Source: Streptomyces sp. NBC_01460
GTDB lineage: Bacteria; Actinomycetota; Actinomycetes; Streptomycetales; Streptomycetaceae
Reading direction: 5' to 3'
Assembly (NCBI RefSeq): GCF_036227405.1
Contig: NZ_CP109473.1
Location: forward strand, 2,666,001-2,730,000
Length of the DNA stretch: 64,000 nucleotides
Part shown: piece after piece, positions 16,401-24,370 of the stretch
How positions within the stretch are numbered: position 1 is the stretch's first letter
Layout: each line of letters begins with the position of its first letter
Notes under the pieces: model-generated
What the model saw: only the letters and a program-made list of their open reading frames with translations
Databases searched by the model: none
What the model was told of the DNA's origin: nothing
Program-made: the position numbers and the translations under genes

Positions 16401-17983
16401 GGGAACAGGCCCTGCGGCTGATAACCGCCGGTCCCGGTGTTCTTCCAGTTGCCTTCGCGGTAGAAGTCCAGTTCACCGACGACGGCCTGGTCCACCGCCC
16501 ATTCGACCTGGCGCGGAGTGGGCTGGAACGCCTGCTTCTTCGGGTCGTTGCGGGCCACCGCGCAGTAGCGCTCGCCGGTGCCCTCGCTGGGGTTGTCGGC
16601 CTGCGCGGTGAGCGCCTGGGTACGGACGGTCTGCGTGGACAGGCCGTCCGTGCTCTTCTCACCCGTGTCCGGGCCGGAGTCGACCGGACCGCCCGTGGGC
16701 AGAGCGGGAGACAGGGCGTGCCCCTGTGCCTCGTCACCCACACGGTGCGCGCCGGGGCGCAGGTCGAGAGTCACGGACTTGCCCGAGTCCAGCATGCGCA
16801 GGGCCGTACGGGCGGGCCGTGGCTTGGCGGCGTCCTCCGGGTTGACCAGAGTGGTCTTCCCGTCGGACCAGGTGGTGGTCAGAGCCGCCTGGGCGTGACT
16901 GGAGATCGCCGCGCCCATGGGGAGCTTGCCGGGGTTGTGCACCCGCTTGGGCAGAGCCCGGGACGTGGCGTCACCGGTGACGAACACCTCGCCGCGTGCC
17001 GAACGGGACAGATCCCAGGCCTCCAGCTTGCCGGAGGCCACCGTGACGGGCTCGGTCTTCCTGCCCTGCGCGACCTCGGTGCGCGTCAGGTGCTTGGCCC
17101 AGCTGGCCGGCGTCTTGGATGCCTTCTTGTCGAGCTCGCGGTCGATGAAGGTGATGCCGCCTTCGGCATCGGCAGTGATCTGGAACGGCACAGTCGTCGT
17201 GGTGGCCAGGGGCTTCTCGGTCTTGCCCTTGATACGCACCAGCTTGTTGCCGTGCGCGGCGACGACGCCTTCGGCCGTGGGAACGGCCGAGGTGACCTGC
17301 CCGGCGAGCGTGACGGACGGGCTCTGCTTGCCCGTCGCTGCGTCGACGGTGATCAGACGGGTCTGCTGCTTCTCGTCGCCGTCGTGCGAGAGCTGGGTGA
17401 ACACCACCTGATCGCCCTGGCCGCAGCCCGGCGAGAAGTAGGCGAGCGACGACTGGAACGGAAGCTTGGTCACCTTGCCCGATTCCAGGTTCACCACCGC
17501 GGTGAAAGCGCCGCGGACCATGAGCTCAGGCTTGTTGGTGAACATCCGCGGCGCGTACGAGACAGCCGCGTACCTGCCGGACTCGGTCACACAGTGGTTT
17601 CCGATCCACGTGTCCGAGGCGAAGCCGTCCTCGAACAGGCTGGCTATCGTCCGAAGCTGGTAGCCGTCCTCCTCCTTGCCCGCGAGTATGTGGAAGCCGG
17701 TTCCGTCGCCGGTCGCGGTGACCGCGGTGTCAGCGGACTTCTGGTAGTCCGCGCCGAGTATGCGGACTCGGTCCTTCGCCGGGATCGCGGACGGCTCCAG
17801 CGAGAACTTCTTCTGCTGCTCGGTGGCGTCGCTCCATCCCTGTGCCGCACCCGCGGGCGGTTTTGACCCCTCGGCCTGCGCGGGCAGGCCCAAGGGTATC
17901 GCCAGCGCCATGGCCACCGCGAGGGTGACCGGTATGCGCGGACGGATACGTCTCTTTCTCAACTGCTTTTCCCCTCTGGTCAT
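13487..17983 (-). CDS. Large secreted multidomain protein with lytic-transglycosylase-like and NucA/NucB-like parts
   Basis: The protein is 1498 residues; its ATG immediately follows the stop codon of the upstream lipoprotein gene. A Sec signal peptide occupies about 1-37 (cut after AQA). Residues 50-420 look like a beta-propeller with many TVDAATGK and AEGVVAAHGNKL-type turns. Around 545-650 is a lysozyme-like region: QVMLGITAQESNMWQATRF and then CGYGITQATDGM, the E-S-N and G-Y-G-I-T-Q motifs of soluble lytic transglycosylases, with Glu as the likely catalytic acid. About 970-1080 resembles the golvesin/xanthan-lyase C-terminal beta-sandwich (YRIQTPDGEEEVAVSQ). The last 120 residues (RQLICERQW, CDEFTFANSFQSGG) resemble a NucA/NucB DNase. 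It is probably a wall-remodelling or antibacterial exoprotein. Confidence 0.7.
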   Translation of the reverse strand: MTRGEKQLRKRRIRPRIPVTLAVAMALAIPLGLPAQAEGSKPPAGAAQGWSDATEQQKKFSLEPSAIPAKDRVRILGADYQKSADTAVTATGDGTGFHILAGKEEDGYQLRTIASLFEDGFASDTWIGNHCVTESGRYAAVSYAPRMFTNKPELMVRGAFTAVVNLESGKVTKLPFQSSLAYFSPGCGQGDQVVFTQLSHDGDEKQQTRLITVDAATGKQSPSVTLAGQVTSAVPTAEGVVAAHGNKLVRIKGKTEKPLATTTTVPFQITADAEGGITFIDRELDKKASKTPASWAKHLTRTEVAQGRKTEPVTVASGKLEAWDLSRSARGEVFVTGDATSRALPKRVHNPGKLPMGAAISSHAQAALTTTWSDGKTTLVNPEDAAKPRPARTALRMLDSGKSVTLDLRPGAHRVGDEAQGHALSPALPTGGPVDSGPDTGEKSTDGLSTQTVRTQALTAQADNPSEGTGERYCAVARNDPKKQAFQPTPRQVEWAVDQAVVGELDFYREGNWKNTGTGGYQPQGLFPSTVLAGDPNGTLDNEDPDVTDKWHIPAQVMLGITAQESNMWQATRFAVPGVTANSLVGNYYGVDFAASGEQIDPWRINWADADCGYGITQATDGMRLAGKTKPGETALSTLAQEAVALDYTANIAAGVRILSEKWNQTYNAGMKINGGHPKWIENWFFALWAYNSGFYDTTDSQGHWGVGWTNNPANPLWKANRVPFLQSATNPAGDDYSHAAHPQDWPYEEKVIGWAARPISAMFAPGDFQAGYRPAWWTTNADRSAAKPPVDLFCDASNSCVPSKIGDNDSNDQGLGACTADSGNSDTNPHWLHCWWNKEITKDQWKDCEKLAKCGNGVHRFGTSYGEQPDANSYPPNCSTTSLPSNALVVDDLPGGTTPAGVDTNRGCGAVKSDGTFGFTYVPWDTQMDLTDDDKDNPTTVTTYPGKIDTHQIGAGYGNHFWFTHTRTEESYPANANRLKVTGTWKLDAPLTNTSRQAKVFAHIPDHGAQTSNAVYRIQTPDGEEEVAVSQTANQSNKWVDLGAYEFGDQIPEVRLDNFNGGNGEADIAFDAMAFVPGTYDGQSMTGDMRADLTAPDPELVEPGDEIDEDFYPGAALLSSGSASAAPMAARSSASCSIVSVSITRKRTNACMHDEVTTTFFTDGAPSGRSYFDYYNTIYLDARSNEFSQVTTMVLKSMTGALNTVTMDYQAKCRGYCSITSVNWSGSKVFAKGDTVIRTITTRFKWIPSTGTTKDVITPYWTFGGSGNGVPMPVPTEVEKSKLDIRCDSVGSGTGCVFPGYTPTFTMNSKKFPGAAAHIDMMWRKTNIDWGNHNGGKPLTYLANKMATDEPTKTQQARNRQLICERQWKTYKNTGLFSDMWSADAGRPITDQRSCDEFTFANSFQSGGNVNGPNPVSYSGKECVQTYLKRNDDDTMTLHLRPDAAPPTWKEPCGRSSMSNWVNTQSMQPFGGFITEQRLLEDDDYWLDLDGFTAPTP

Positions 17984-18961
17984 CTACTTGACGGCCTTGG
18001 CGGCCGTAAGGACTTCCTTCATGCGCCTTTCGACGGCAGTGAGCTGGTCCTTGTTCTTTTTGATCAGCTGCTTCTGCACTGCCGACTCCTCCTTGAACCA
18101 GACCTCGATCAGGCGGGTCTGCTCCTTGCAGTCGATGTCGTCCAGCGCGAGCGCGATCGAGTCGTCGGTGTCGGTGCCGCCGAGGCCCTGTTCCATGGCC
18201 CTGTACGGATCCGAGGCGGCGTGGCCCTTGCCCTTCATGCAGGCCGACCACTTGGTGATGGCCTTCTCGACCGGCTGGTGGGGGCGGGATTCGGAAACTC
18301 CTGTCGACGCGAGCTGAACGACGAATCCCGCATCGGACTCATTGAGCTTGAGTTTCCGCTTCGCCCATCCGACACAGCCGTCTTCGTGCAGCTTCTTGCC
18401 GTCGTACTCGGCGCGAGCCGGTTTGGTCTTGTCGCCCGACCCGGAGTAGGCACCGTCGCTGCCGGTGGGAGGGGCGAGCGGTTCCGGTTTGGTGCGCCCG
18501 GTGAGAACCTCGACCTGGATGTCTGGCAGGTCGGGCGTCTGCTCGGCGGTGTACTTCTGCTGCTCGGGCGGGAGCAGGTATCCGTACTTCTCCGCCTGGG
18601 CACGGTCAGTGATGCCGTAACGCCGTTCGATGTTCATGCTGTTACTGCTCGCAGGCGGGTTCACCCCAGGCCGTGGCAGGTCGACCGTAAATCCGTACTC
18701 GGCCATGCACTCCGTCTGAAGCGTGCGCAGAGCGGAGTCGATGACGACCTGATCCGCGTACGAGACCATGTAGCCTTCGAGCGGAAGTTCCAGGCCCTTG
18801 ACCAGTCCGGAACTGGGCAGTTCCTCCGGCCACTCGCTCCGGTCGGCCTGCGTCTCTTTCGCAGCGGCGCCCGAGGAGGGCTCGGACTGCGAACAAGAGC
18901 TGAGAAGTATTGCCGCGAGCATGACAGTCGCGGCAGTGGACGCTTTCCTGGGGACGTGCAC
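17984..18961 (-). CDS. Lipoprotein co-translated with the large secreted protein
   Basis: The 325-residue protein starts at a GTG with GAAGGAA 5 bases upstream. The type II signal peptide ends in LSSC, Cys23. The mature protein is helical and charged, with paired Cys residues (QTECMAEYGF, EDGCVGWAKRKL, SACMKGKG, DIDCKEQTRL) that could form disulfides. Its C-terminal 60 residues (VQKQLIKKNKDQLTAVERRM) look like a coiled coil. I recognise no family name. The TAG stop is followed directly by the ATG of the 1498-residue gene, so the two are translationally coupled and probably act together at the cell surface, with this protein as membrane anchor or chaperone. That role is inferred from gene order only. 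Confidence 0.7.
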   Translation of the reverse strand: MHVPRKASTAATVMLAAILLSSCSQSEPSSGAAAKETQADRSEWPEELPSSGLVKGLELPLEGYMVSYADQVVIDSALRTLQTECMAEYGFTVDLPRPGVNPPASSNSMNIERRYGITDRAQAEKYGYLLPPEQQKYTAEQTPDLPDIQVEVLTGRTKPEPLAPPTGSDGAYSGSGDKTKPARAEYDGKKLHEDGCVGWAKRKLKLNESDAGFVVQLASTGVSESRPHQPVEKAITKWSACMKGKGHAASDPYRAMEQGLGGTDTDDSIALALDDIDCKEQTRLIEVWFKEESAVQKQLIKKNKDQLTAVERRMKEVLTAAKAVK

Positions 18962-19705
18962 GGGTTCCTTCTCTGTGTGATGTCGTGAAGCGCCGAGACG
19001 CTCGTGAAGAGGAGCTTTCGCACCAATGGCGAACAGGCACGGAGTGACCGGCCCACCACGATTCGGGAGCCGGGATTCCCGGGAAGTCGGTGTTCCCGTT
19101 CACATGTGTCGAGTACGGCACGGGTGGCGGCTCCAGCACTCGCGACGCCTTGGCCGACCCACGGGCCGCCCGTCCGCCGTCCTGCTCAGTGAGCCCGGCC
19201 ACGGACACCACGTACGAACGAAGGCTGCTTGAACGGGCCGCCTGTCACCGTGACTTGAGGGAGGCGAGGTCGAGAACATCGTGCCGGACTCTCCGCGGCC
19301 GACTGCCGTCGAAGCCGCGTCCGCACCGGCGAACTCCGCCGCTGCGTCCGCAGCGACGTCGCCGGTCGCCGGTCGGGGCCGATGTCATCCCTCTCCCCCA
19401 CGCATTGATGCAGCGTCCCCCCTCCCCCCCCAGGCGCACGTCGGTTCAACGTCGAGGACTGGACGCGCGGTGGACGCCATCTGCATGCCCCAGCCATCGA
19501 CTTGGGCATTAGATCATCATCACTTCTCCGCGAAGTGGACATTCAGCGACCTAGCCGACGGTCACGAATTCATCTCTTTCTCACCTGTGCGGTCGAAGCC
19601 GGTGACGCCGCAGCGACTGACGGCACAGACCTCCTGGCGCCGGGTGGAGCATCCGAACTGACTCGGACAAGAGCAGAGTTGGCTCCGATCGGCTGTTCGG
19701 CCACC
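18962..19705. other. 744-base gap, no gene seen
   Basis: It contains the promoter of the lipoprotein operon near 18970-19060. The frames beyond are Ser/Pro/Arg-rich. A C-rich run at 19423-19432 adds to the impression of degraded DNA. No tRNA or terminator is visible. Confidence 0.4.
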
Positions 19706-20080
19706 CCGAAGCGGTGTGATGCATCGTTCGCCGGAGATGAGCGAAGCCATGCCCGTGTCGTTCGCGTCGGCGACACCGCTCGCCGTCCGACTGGACCATG
19801 GCCTCCCGCTGTGCATGCCCTGCTTGCACACCTGCACGGGGTGGGATTCGGCGAGGCGCCTCGTCCGCTCGGCATTGACGATCAGGGGCGTGAGGTCCTG
19901 ACCTTCATGCCGGGAGATGTGGTCCGGCCCGACCGGTTCTCGCTGATGGAACCCGCTCGACAACTGGCTTGCGTGGCACGGCTGATCCGGAACTTCCACG
20001 ACGCCGTGCAGGACTTCACGGCGCCCTCCGACGCACGGTGGCAGACGCTGATCCCCGCTGAGGGCAGTGACATCATCCAG
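19706..20080 (+). pseudogene. Truncated aminoglycoside-phosphotransferase-fold kinase
   Basis: The frame reads VVRVGDTARRPTGPWPPAV, LLAHLHGVGF, APRPLGIDDQGREVLTFMPG and LIRNFHDAVQDF. This is the order of the N-lobe and hinge of APH/choline-kinase-type phosphotransferases. It stops at IIQ near 20080, just where the HxDxxxxN catalytic loop should follow, and integrase sequence in the opposite strand begins. The start is also unclear. It cannot be active. Confidence 0.7.
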
Positions 20081-20082
20081 AC

Positions 20083-20786
20083 AACGCCGCTGGAACAGTT
20101 TCACCTGCTCCGGCGTCAGCACGAGGGTGCGACGTGACTTCTTCGTCTTGGGAGCGCCGAGGAACGTTTCTCCCTCGCCGCGCCTCTTCCAGGCCCGCTG
20201 CACGCGGAGCGTCGGCCTTTTCCCCACCAGCGTGAAGTCGCGGGGCTGAAGCGCCGTTATCTCGCCCCAGCGGAGCCCGGTGCTCACCAGAGCATCGACG
20301 ATGTCCAGGGCGTCCGCCCGTACGTGCTGCCGGAGGACGGCGTACTCGTCAGGTTCGAGGAAGACCTCGTCGCCCTCCGTGTCGTTCCCCTTGGGCAGCC
20401 GGGTGTGTGCGCAGGGATTCGAGTCGCGCAGCGGTGGATCGGCGGTCACGGCCGACTGGAGAATGCTGAACAGCAGGCCATGCAGGTTCGCGATCGTCTT
20501 CGCGGCGTACGGTCGGCGTTCGGTCCCGGCAGGATGCAGCGGACCAGGATGAATCTGGTGTAGTTCGTGCGTGTGTGGTCCGATATATCGGTGAGCAGGC
20601 CCACATAGGTGTGTGCGTACACGACGAACATCTCAGCAGCAGGCACCGCCGGCTCGTCAGGCTTGACCAAGCCGAATCGTCGAAGGTCTCGTTGCACCAC
20701 GCGCCGGCGCGACCGCCCCCGGCGCGCCAGTAGACGATGTGCGAGGTCTCCCCGGAGCTCAGTTTCTTCGTCTTGCTGGAGGCCAT
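20083..20786 (-). pseudogene. Frameshifted, C-terminally truncated tyrosine integrase
   Basis: From the ATG at 20786 the minus strand reads KTKKLSSGETSHIVYWRAGG (N-terminal arm domain), then in a second frame FVVYAHTYVGLLTDISDHTR (core-binding/SAM-like domain), then in a third LVSTGLRWGEITALQPRDF and KSRRTLVLTPEQVKLF (catalytic domain). The first active-site Arg (TGLRWGE) is present, but the H-x-x-R box and the nucleophilic Tyr are gone where the sequence meets the phosphotransferase fragment near 20081. At least two frameshifts and one truncation make it dead. Its N-terminal end lies about 80 bases from the 27-bp tRNA 3'-end copy, as expected for an integrase beside its attachment site. Confidence 0.8.
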
Positions 20787-20862
20787 GGGGACAAGCGTAC
20801 GAGGGCTCCGTGCGGTACTCGTGCGGTACCGCGCCTGCCCGACGGCTCATCAATCGGGCGTA

Positions 20863-20914
20863 TCTGCAGGTCACGACGTTTCTGCAGTGGTGGGGCGGGT
20901 GGGACTCGAACCCA
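20863..20914. repeat. Attachment-site remnant: copy of a tRNA 3' end
   Basis: Bases 20888-20914 are identical over 27 bp to 48923-48949, the CCA end, acceptor strand and T-arm of the tRNA(CAT) gene, in the same orientation. The left flank (CTGCAGGTCACGACGTTTC, from 20864) also resembles the flank at 48892-48909. This is the usual trace of site-specific integration into a tRNA gene. Confidence 0.8.
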
Positions 20915-21384
20915 TAAGCGTGACGCCTCTCACCTGCGGCGATGCCGAAACAACGGACATAGCCACCCGTTTCCATCCGGCTGCATCCTTGTCGATCCGG
21001 CTCGACCGGGGATCGGTGCAGCGTTCGCTGCACCGCTGACACCGCGTCCCTCGCAAGCTCAGGCACCGGCCCGCAGGGGAGGCCCAGCCGCTCATCCCGG
21101 CTGCTTCTCCCCTGCCGGCCGGTGAGCTTTGCCGCTCTCGGCCGATTTCTGCCCAGCCCGCAGAGTCACGATCGGTAGTCGGCGATCATGCTGTGCCTCC
21201 CCGGAGCAGGCGGATTCACTCTGGTGCATGGGGCCCACCGAGGTGTCGGCGACGGGCGCTTCGCCGCGGTGCACTTGATCTCACGCCACCGCGGGCGGCG
21301 ACCGTTGTGCGCAGGCAACATATCGCGGGCCGTTCCCCGCCTGGTTCGACAGGGAACGGGCCGCGCAATCGGAACGGTCAACGC
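20915..21384. other. 470-base gap next to the att-like repeat
   Basis: Similarity to the tRNA stops at 20914. No frame here shows a family motif. The minus-strand glucosidase gene ends at 21385; no clear terminator hairpin follows it. Confidence 0.4.
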
Positions 21385-23862
21385 TCAGCGGATGGTCACG
21401 GTTCGCTGTGCCGTCAGGTCACGGGACGAACGTGCGGTGGCGAAGGTGTAGGAGCCCGGCACGAGGGCCCAGCCGCCCGACTTCCATACGGTCAGGTCCT
21501 GTGCCGGGATGGTGAAGGCCAACCGCTGTGAACCCGCCGTCTCCAGCGTGACCTTGCGGAAGGCGACCAGACGGCGTGGCTCCGCCGCTGCCGCTCCGGG
21601 CAGCGCGGCGTAGATCTGGACCACTTCGGTGCCCTTGCGCCGGCCCGTGTTGGTCACGTTGACGGAGAGAGTGACGTTCCTGGTCGCTTGGTCGTAGGCC
21701 GCTTCCGGCGAGCCGTGGGCGAAGGAGGTGTAGGACAGGCCGTGACCGAAGGGGAAACGGGGCTGCTGCCCCTTGGCGTCGTAGTACCGGTAGCCGATGG
21801 CGATGCCCTCGTCATGAGTGACGGCGCCGTTCGTGCCGGGGTAGGTCGCGGGCGTACTACCGGGCCCCTGGGTCGCGTCGGCGGGGAAGGTCACGGGGAG
21901 ACGGCCGGTGGGATCCCTGTCGCCGAAGAGGACTGCGGCAAGGGCGGTGCCCGTGCCGCGGCCTCCGTACCATGTCTGGATCACGGCTTCCACGTCGTTG
22001 AGCCAAGGGGTGGCCACGGGGCCGTCGGTGTTGAGGACGACGATCGTGCGGGGGTTGGCTGCGGCCACGGCGGTGATGAGCTGGTTCTGGTCCCCGGGCA
22101 GGTCGAGGCCTGCGTGGTCCATGGCCTCGCCGGCGACCCGGTTGACGAAGACGACGGCGGCGTCGGCCGCCCCTGCCGCCTTGACCGCGGCGGGGATGAA
22201 GGAGTCGGGCTGCCAGCCCAGGGTCAGACCACAGGTGCCGGTCTCGGCGGTGGCGTTGGTGTAGGTCAGTTCGACGCTGACCGCGCGGCCCGCGGTCAGC
22301 TGCGTGGTGCCCTGGAGCGGGTAGTCGAACGGTCCGAGGAAGAACCTGCGCATCTGCCGGGTGCCGGAGACGACCGTGACGCCGTTGATCTTCAGTGTGG
22401 TCGTGCCGGCGGGCAGCAGGGAGAAGCGGTGCAGACCGGTGGTGGTCGGCACGAGGGTGCCGGTCCACTTCGCCGACCAGACGGCGGGCAGATCCGCCGC
22501 GGGCGCGGTGGTGAAGTCCACGGTCGCGTCGGTCTTCGTCACGACCGGGGTCCCGGTGGCATCTGCGCCCGCGAAGTACGTGGCCGCCAGGCCGGCCTTG
22601 TCCTTGCCGTCACGCAGCACGGTCGACGGCACCACAGCCAGAGGCAGGTCTCCCTTGGTCCCCTGGGAGTGAGTGACCTTGACGGAGCTTCCCGCACGGG
22701 TACGAACGGCCTGCAGAGGAGTGGTCCAGGCCCCGGGGTCGACGTAGGTCGATCCGGCAACACCGGTGAACACGTCAGTATCCGCCGGGCCGATGACGGC
22801 AAGCGACTTCACCGAGGCAGGCAAAGGCAGGGCCGCGGAGCGATTGGAGAGCAGGACCGTTGAGGCGATGGCCGCCTCGTGGGCGAGGTCCCGGTGTTCC
22901 TGGGTGCTGACGTTGTCGGCGGGAGCGGGGACAGGGGTGTCAAAGAGGCCGTTCGCGAACATCGTGACGAGGATGCGGCGCGCGGCGTCGTCCAGCCGCG
23001 CGCCCGGTATCGCTCCCCCCGTGAGTCCGCCCGGCGGAATCCTCACTGCGCCGGGGCCGAGTCCGGCCAGGTCCATACCGGCACGAAAGGCTGCGACCTG
23101 GTCATCGCCGGCCCAGAAGTCCGGCACCGTGTAGCCCTGGAGTCCGAGTCCCTCCTTCAGGTCGTCGAAGAGAGCCGGGTTCTGCGTCGCGAAAGTGCCG
23201 TTGATCTTCGGGTAGGCCATCATCACCGAGGTGGTCGGCGCGGCGACGACCACCCGGCGGAAAGGCGCCTCGTATATCTCGTGCAGGGCCCGGTCGGAGA
23301 CCTTGGCGTCGATGAAGAACCGGTCGGACTCCTGGGTGTAGGCGGCGAAGTGCTTGACGGTGGCAGCCACCTGCTGGCTCTGCATCCCGACCGTGACGGC
23401 CGCTCCCAGGTACCCGGCGAGCAGCGGATCCTCCCCCATGCCCTCGGATTGACGGCCGAAGTGCCAGGTTCGCGTCAGGTCGACGGTGGGGCCGAGCATG
23501 TTGTTGAAGCCCCTCCCCCTGCCCTCCGCGCCGATGGCCCTGCCGATGCGGCCCGCCAGGCCCTCGTCGAAGGTCGCCGCCTGGGCGACGGGAACGGGGA
23601 AGGCCGTCACCCCCTTCTCGCCGCGGAGGCCGGCGGACGCGTCGACCATGGTCAGGGCCGGAATCCCCAGGTGGGCTACGGCCGCGAAGTCGCAGCGTAC
23701 GAGTGCTTCCTTCTCCGTCGCCGTCATCGTGGCCAGCAGGGCGTCGGCGCGGTTCTGCGGGGCGGCGCCGGACGCGGCGGCTGCCTGTGTGGTCATGACC
23801 GGAGCCATGCTCACGGCCAATGCGGTGAGGGTGGCGGCAGAGAGAAATTTTCGTCTGTTCAC
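21385..23862 (-). CDS. Exported GH3 family beta-glucosidase with PA14 insert
   Basis: The protein is 825 residues with a GTG start and a twin-arginine signal (NRRKFLSAATLTALA), so it is probably exported folded. The N-terminal GH3 barrel spans about 35-320; LGLQGYTVPDFWAGDD (about 238-253) holds the conserved Asp region that supplies the nucleophile. A PA14 domain is inserted at about 410-525 (AATYFAGADATGTP to GTTTLKINGVTVVSGT), the architecture of many beta-glucosidases that accept bulky natural glycosides. The second GH3 domain follows (GGRGTGTALAAVLFGD), then a fibronectin-III-like domain (about 715-815, TNTGRRKGTEVVQIY). It removes beta-linked glucose (or a similar sugar) outside the cell. 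Beside the alpha-rhamnosidase and the sugar ABC importer it fits stepwise trimming of a rhamnosyl-glucoside. Confidence 0.9.
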   Translation of the reverse strand: MNRRKFLSAATLTALAVSMAPVMTTQAAAASGAAPQNRADALLATMTATEKEALVRCDFAAVAHLGIPALTMVDASAGLRGEKGVTAFPVPVAQAATFDEGLAGRIGRAIGAEGRGRGFNNMLGPTVDLTRTWHFGRQSEGMGEDPLLAGYLGAAVTVGMQSQQVAATVKHFAAYTQESDRFFIDAKVSDRALHEIYEAPFRRVVVAAPTTSVMMAYPKINGTFATQNPALFDDLKEGLGLQGYTVPDFWAGDDQVAAFRAGMDLAGLGPGAVRIPPGGLTGGAIPGARLDDAARRILVTMFANGLFDTPVPAPADNVSTQEHRDLAHEAAIASTVLLSNRSAALPLPASVKSLAVIGPADTDVFTGVAGSTYVDPGAWTTPLQAVRTRAGSSVKVTHSQGTKGDLPLAVVPSTVLRDGKDKAGLAATYFAGADATGTPVVTKTDATVDFTTAPAADLPAVWSAKWTGTLVPTTTGLHRFSLLPAGTTTLKINGVTVVSGTRQMRRFFLGPFDYPLQGTTQLTAGRAVSVELTYTNATAETGTCGLTLGWQPDSFIPAAVKAAGAADAAVVFVNRVAGEAMDHAGLDLPGDQNQLITAVAAANPRTIVVLNTDGPVATPWLNDVEAVIQTWYGGRGTGTALAAVLFGDRDPTGRLPVTFPADATQGPGSTPATYPGTNGAVTHDEGIAIGYRYYDAKGQQPRFPFGHGLSYTSFAHGSPEAAYDQATRNVTLSVNVTNTGRRKGTEVVQIYAALPGAAAAEPRRLVAFRKVTLETAGSQRLAFTIPAQDLTVWKSGGWALVPGSYTFATARSSRDLTAQRTVTIR

Positions 23863-24304
23863 AGCGGCTCTCCGAATACGTTCTGGCGGCTGCGTGACGC
23901 GCCGCCGCGGGGGGAATGGGGCCGGTCAGGAGGTCAGGTTCCTGGCCGGCCCCAACAGACGGGTAGCGCAATTGCGCATGCGTGGAACACATACAAGGTG
24001 TGCCTCATTTGCAGATTCCACCGAGATAGCTCTGCCGCATCCCACGACAGCGATACCCGATGCTCATCGACATCGACGCACGCAGCGCCTTACCCAACAT
24101 GCGGAAAACTATTGCCTGTTCATACCCAGGTCAACCCTCCGACAGCACCTCTTCAAAGAAGCCTCTGACCAGCAAAGAAGCTCTCCATCCGGCTGAAATG
24201 GATTTGAAATTTTCAATCGGCGGCCAGACAAGACCACCTCCCCATCACTCCGCTGGATCCCGCCCATTCGCGAGGAAAATACAAAAACCCACGGAGGTAG
24301 CTAG
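23863..24304. other. Promoter region of the beta-glucosidase gene
   Basis: This 442-base gap is distinctly less GC-rich than its neighbours. GATTTGAAATTTTCAATC (24201-24218) is an imperfect AT-rich palindrome (14 of 18 bases match its complement) and could be a regulator site. No gene is seen. The rhamnosidase terminator closes it on the right. Confidence 0.4.
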
Positions 24305-24359
24305 ATAACCTCGTGCGGCCCGACACAGGAAGTGCCTGTGTCGGGCCGCACGAGGTTAT
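24305..24359. terminator. Very long perfect hairpin after the rhamnosidase gene
   Basis: A 25-bp perfect stem (24305-24329 with 24335-24359) encloses the 5-base loop AAGTG. It starts 11 bases after the minus-strand rhamnosidase stop. Its outer end is AT-rich, so it can work without a separate U-tract. Confidence 0.85.
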
Positions 24360-24370
24360 TCTTCAATAAT

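Noticed and set aside
14960..17866. 968-codon plus-strand frame opposite the large secreted protein
   Set aside because: It is the antisense shadow of the 1498-residue gene. The minus-strand frame has the signal peptide, SLT-like motifs and coupling to the lipoprotein gene; the plus frame has Val/Gly/Arg repeats only.
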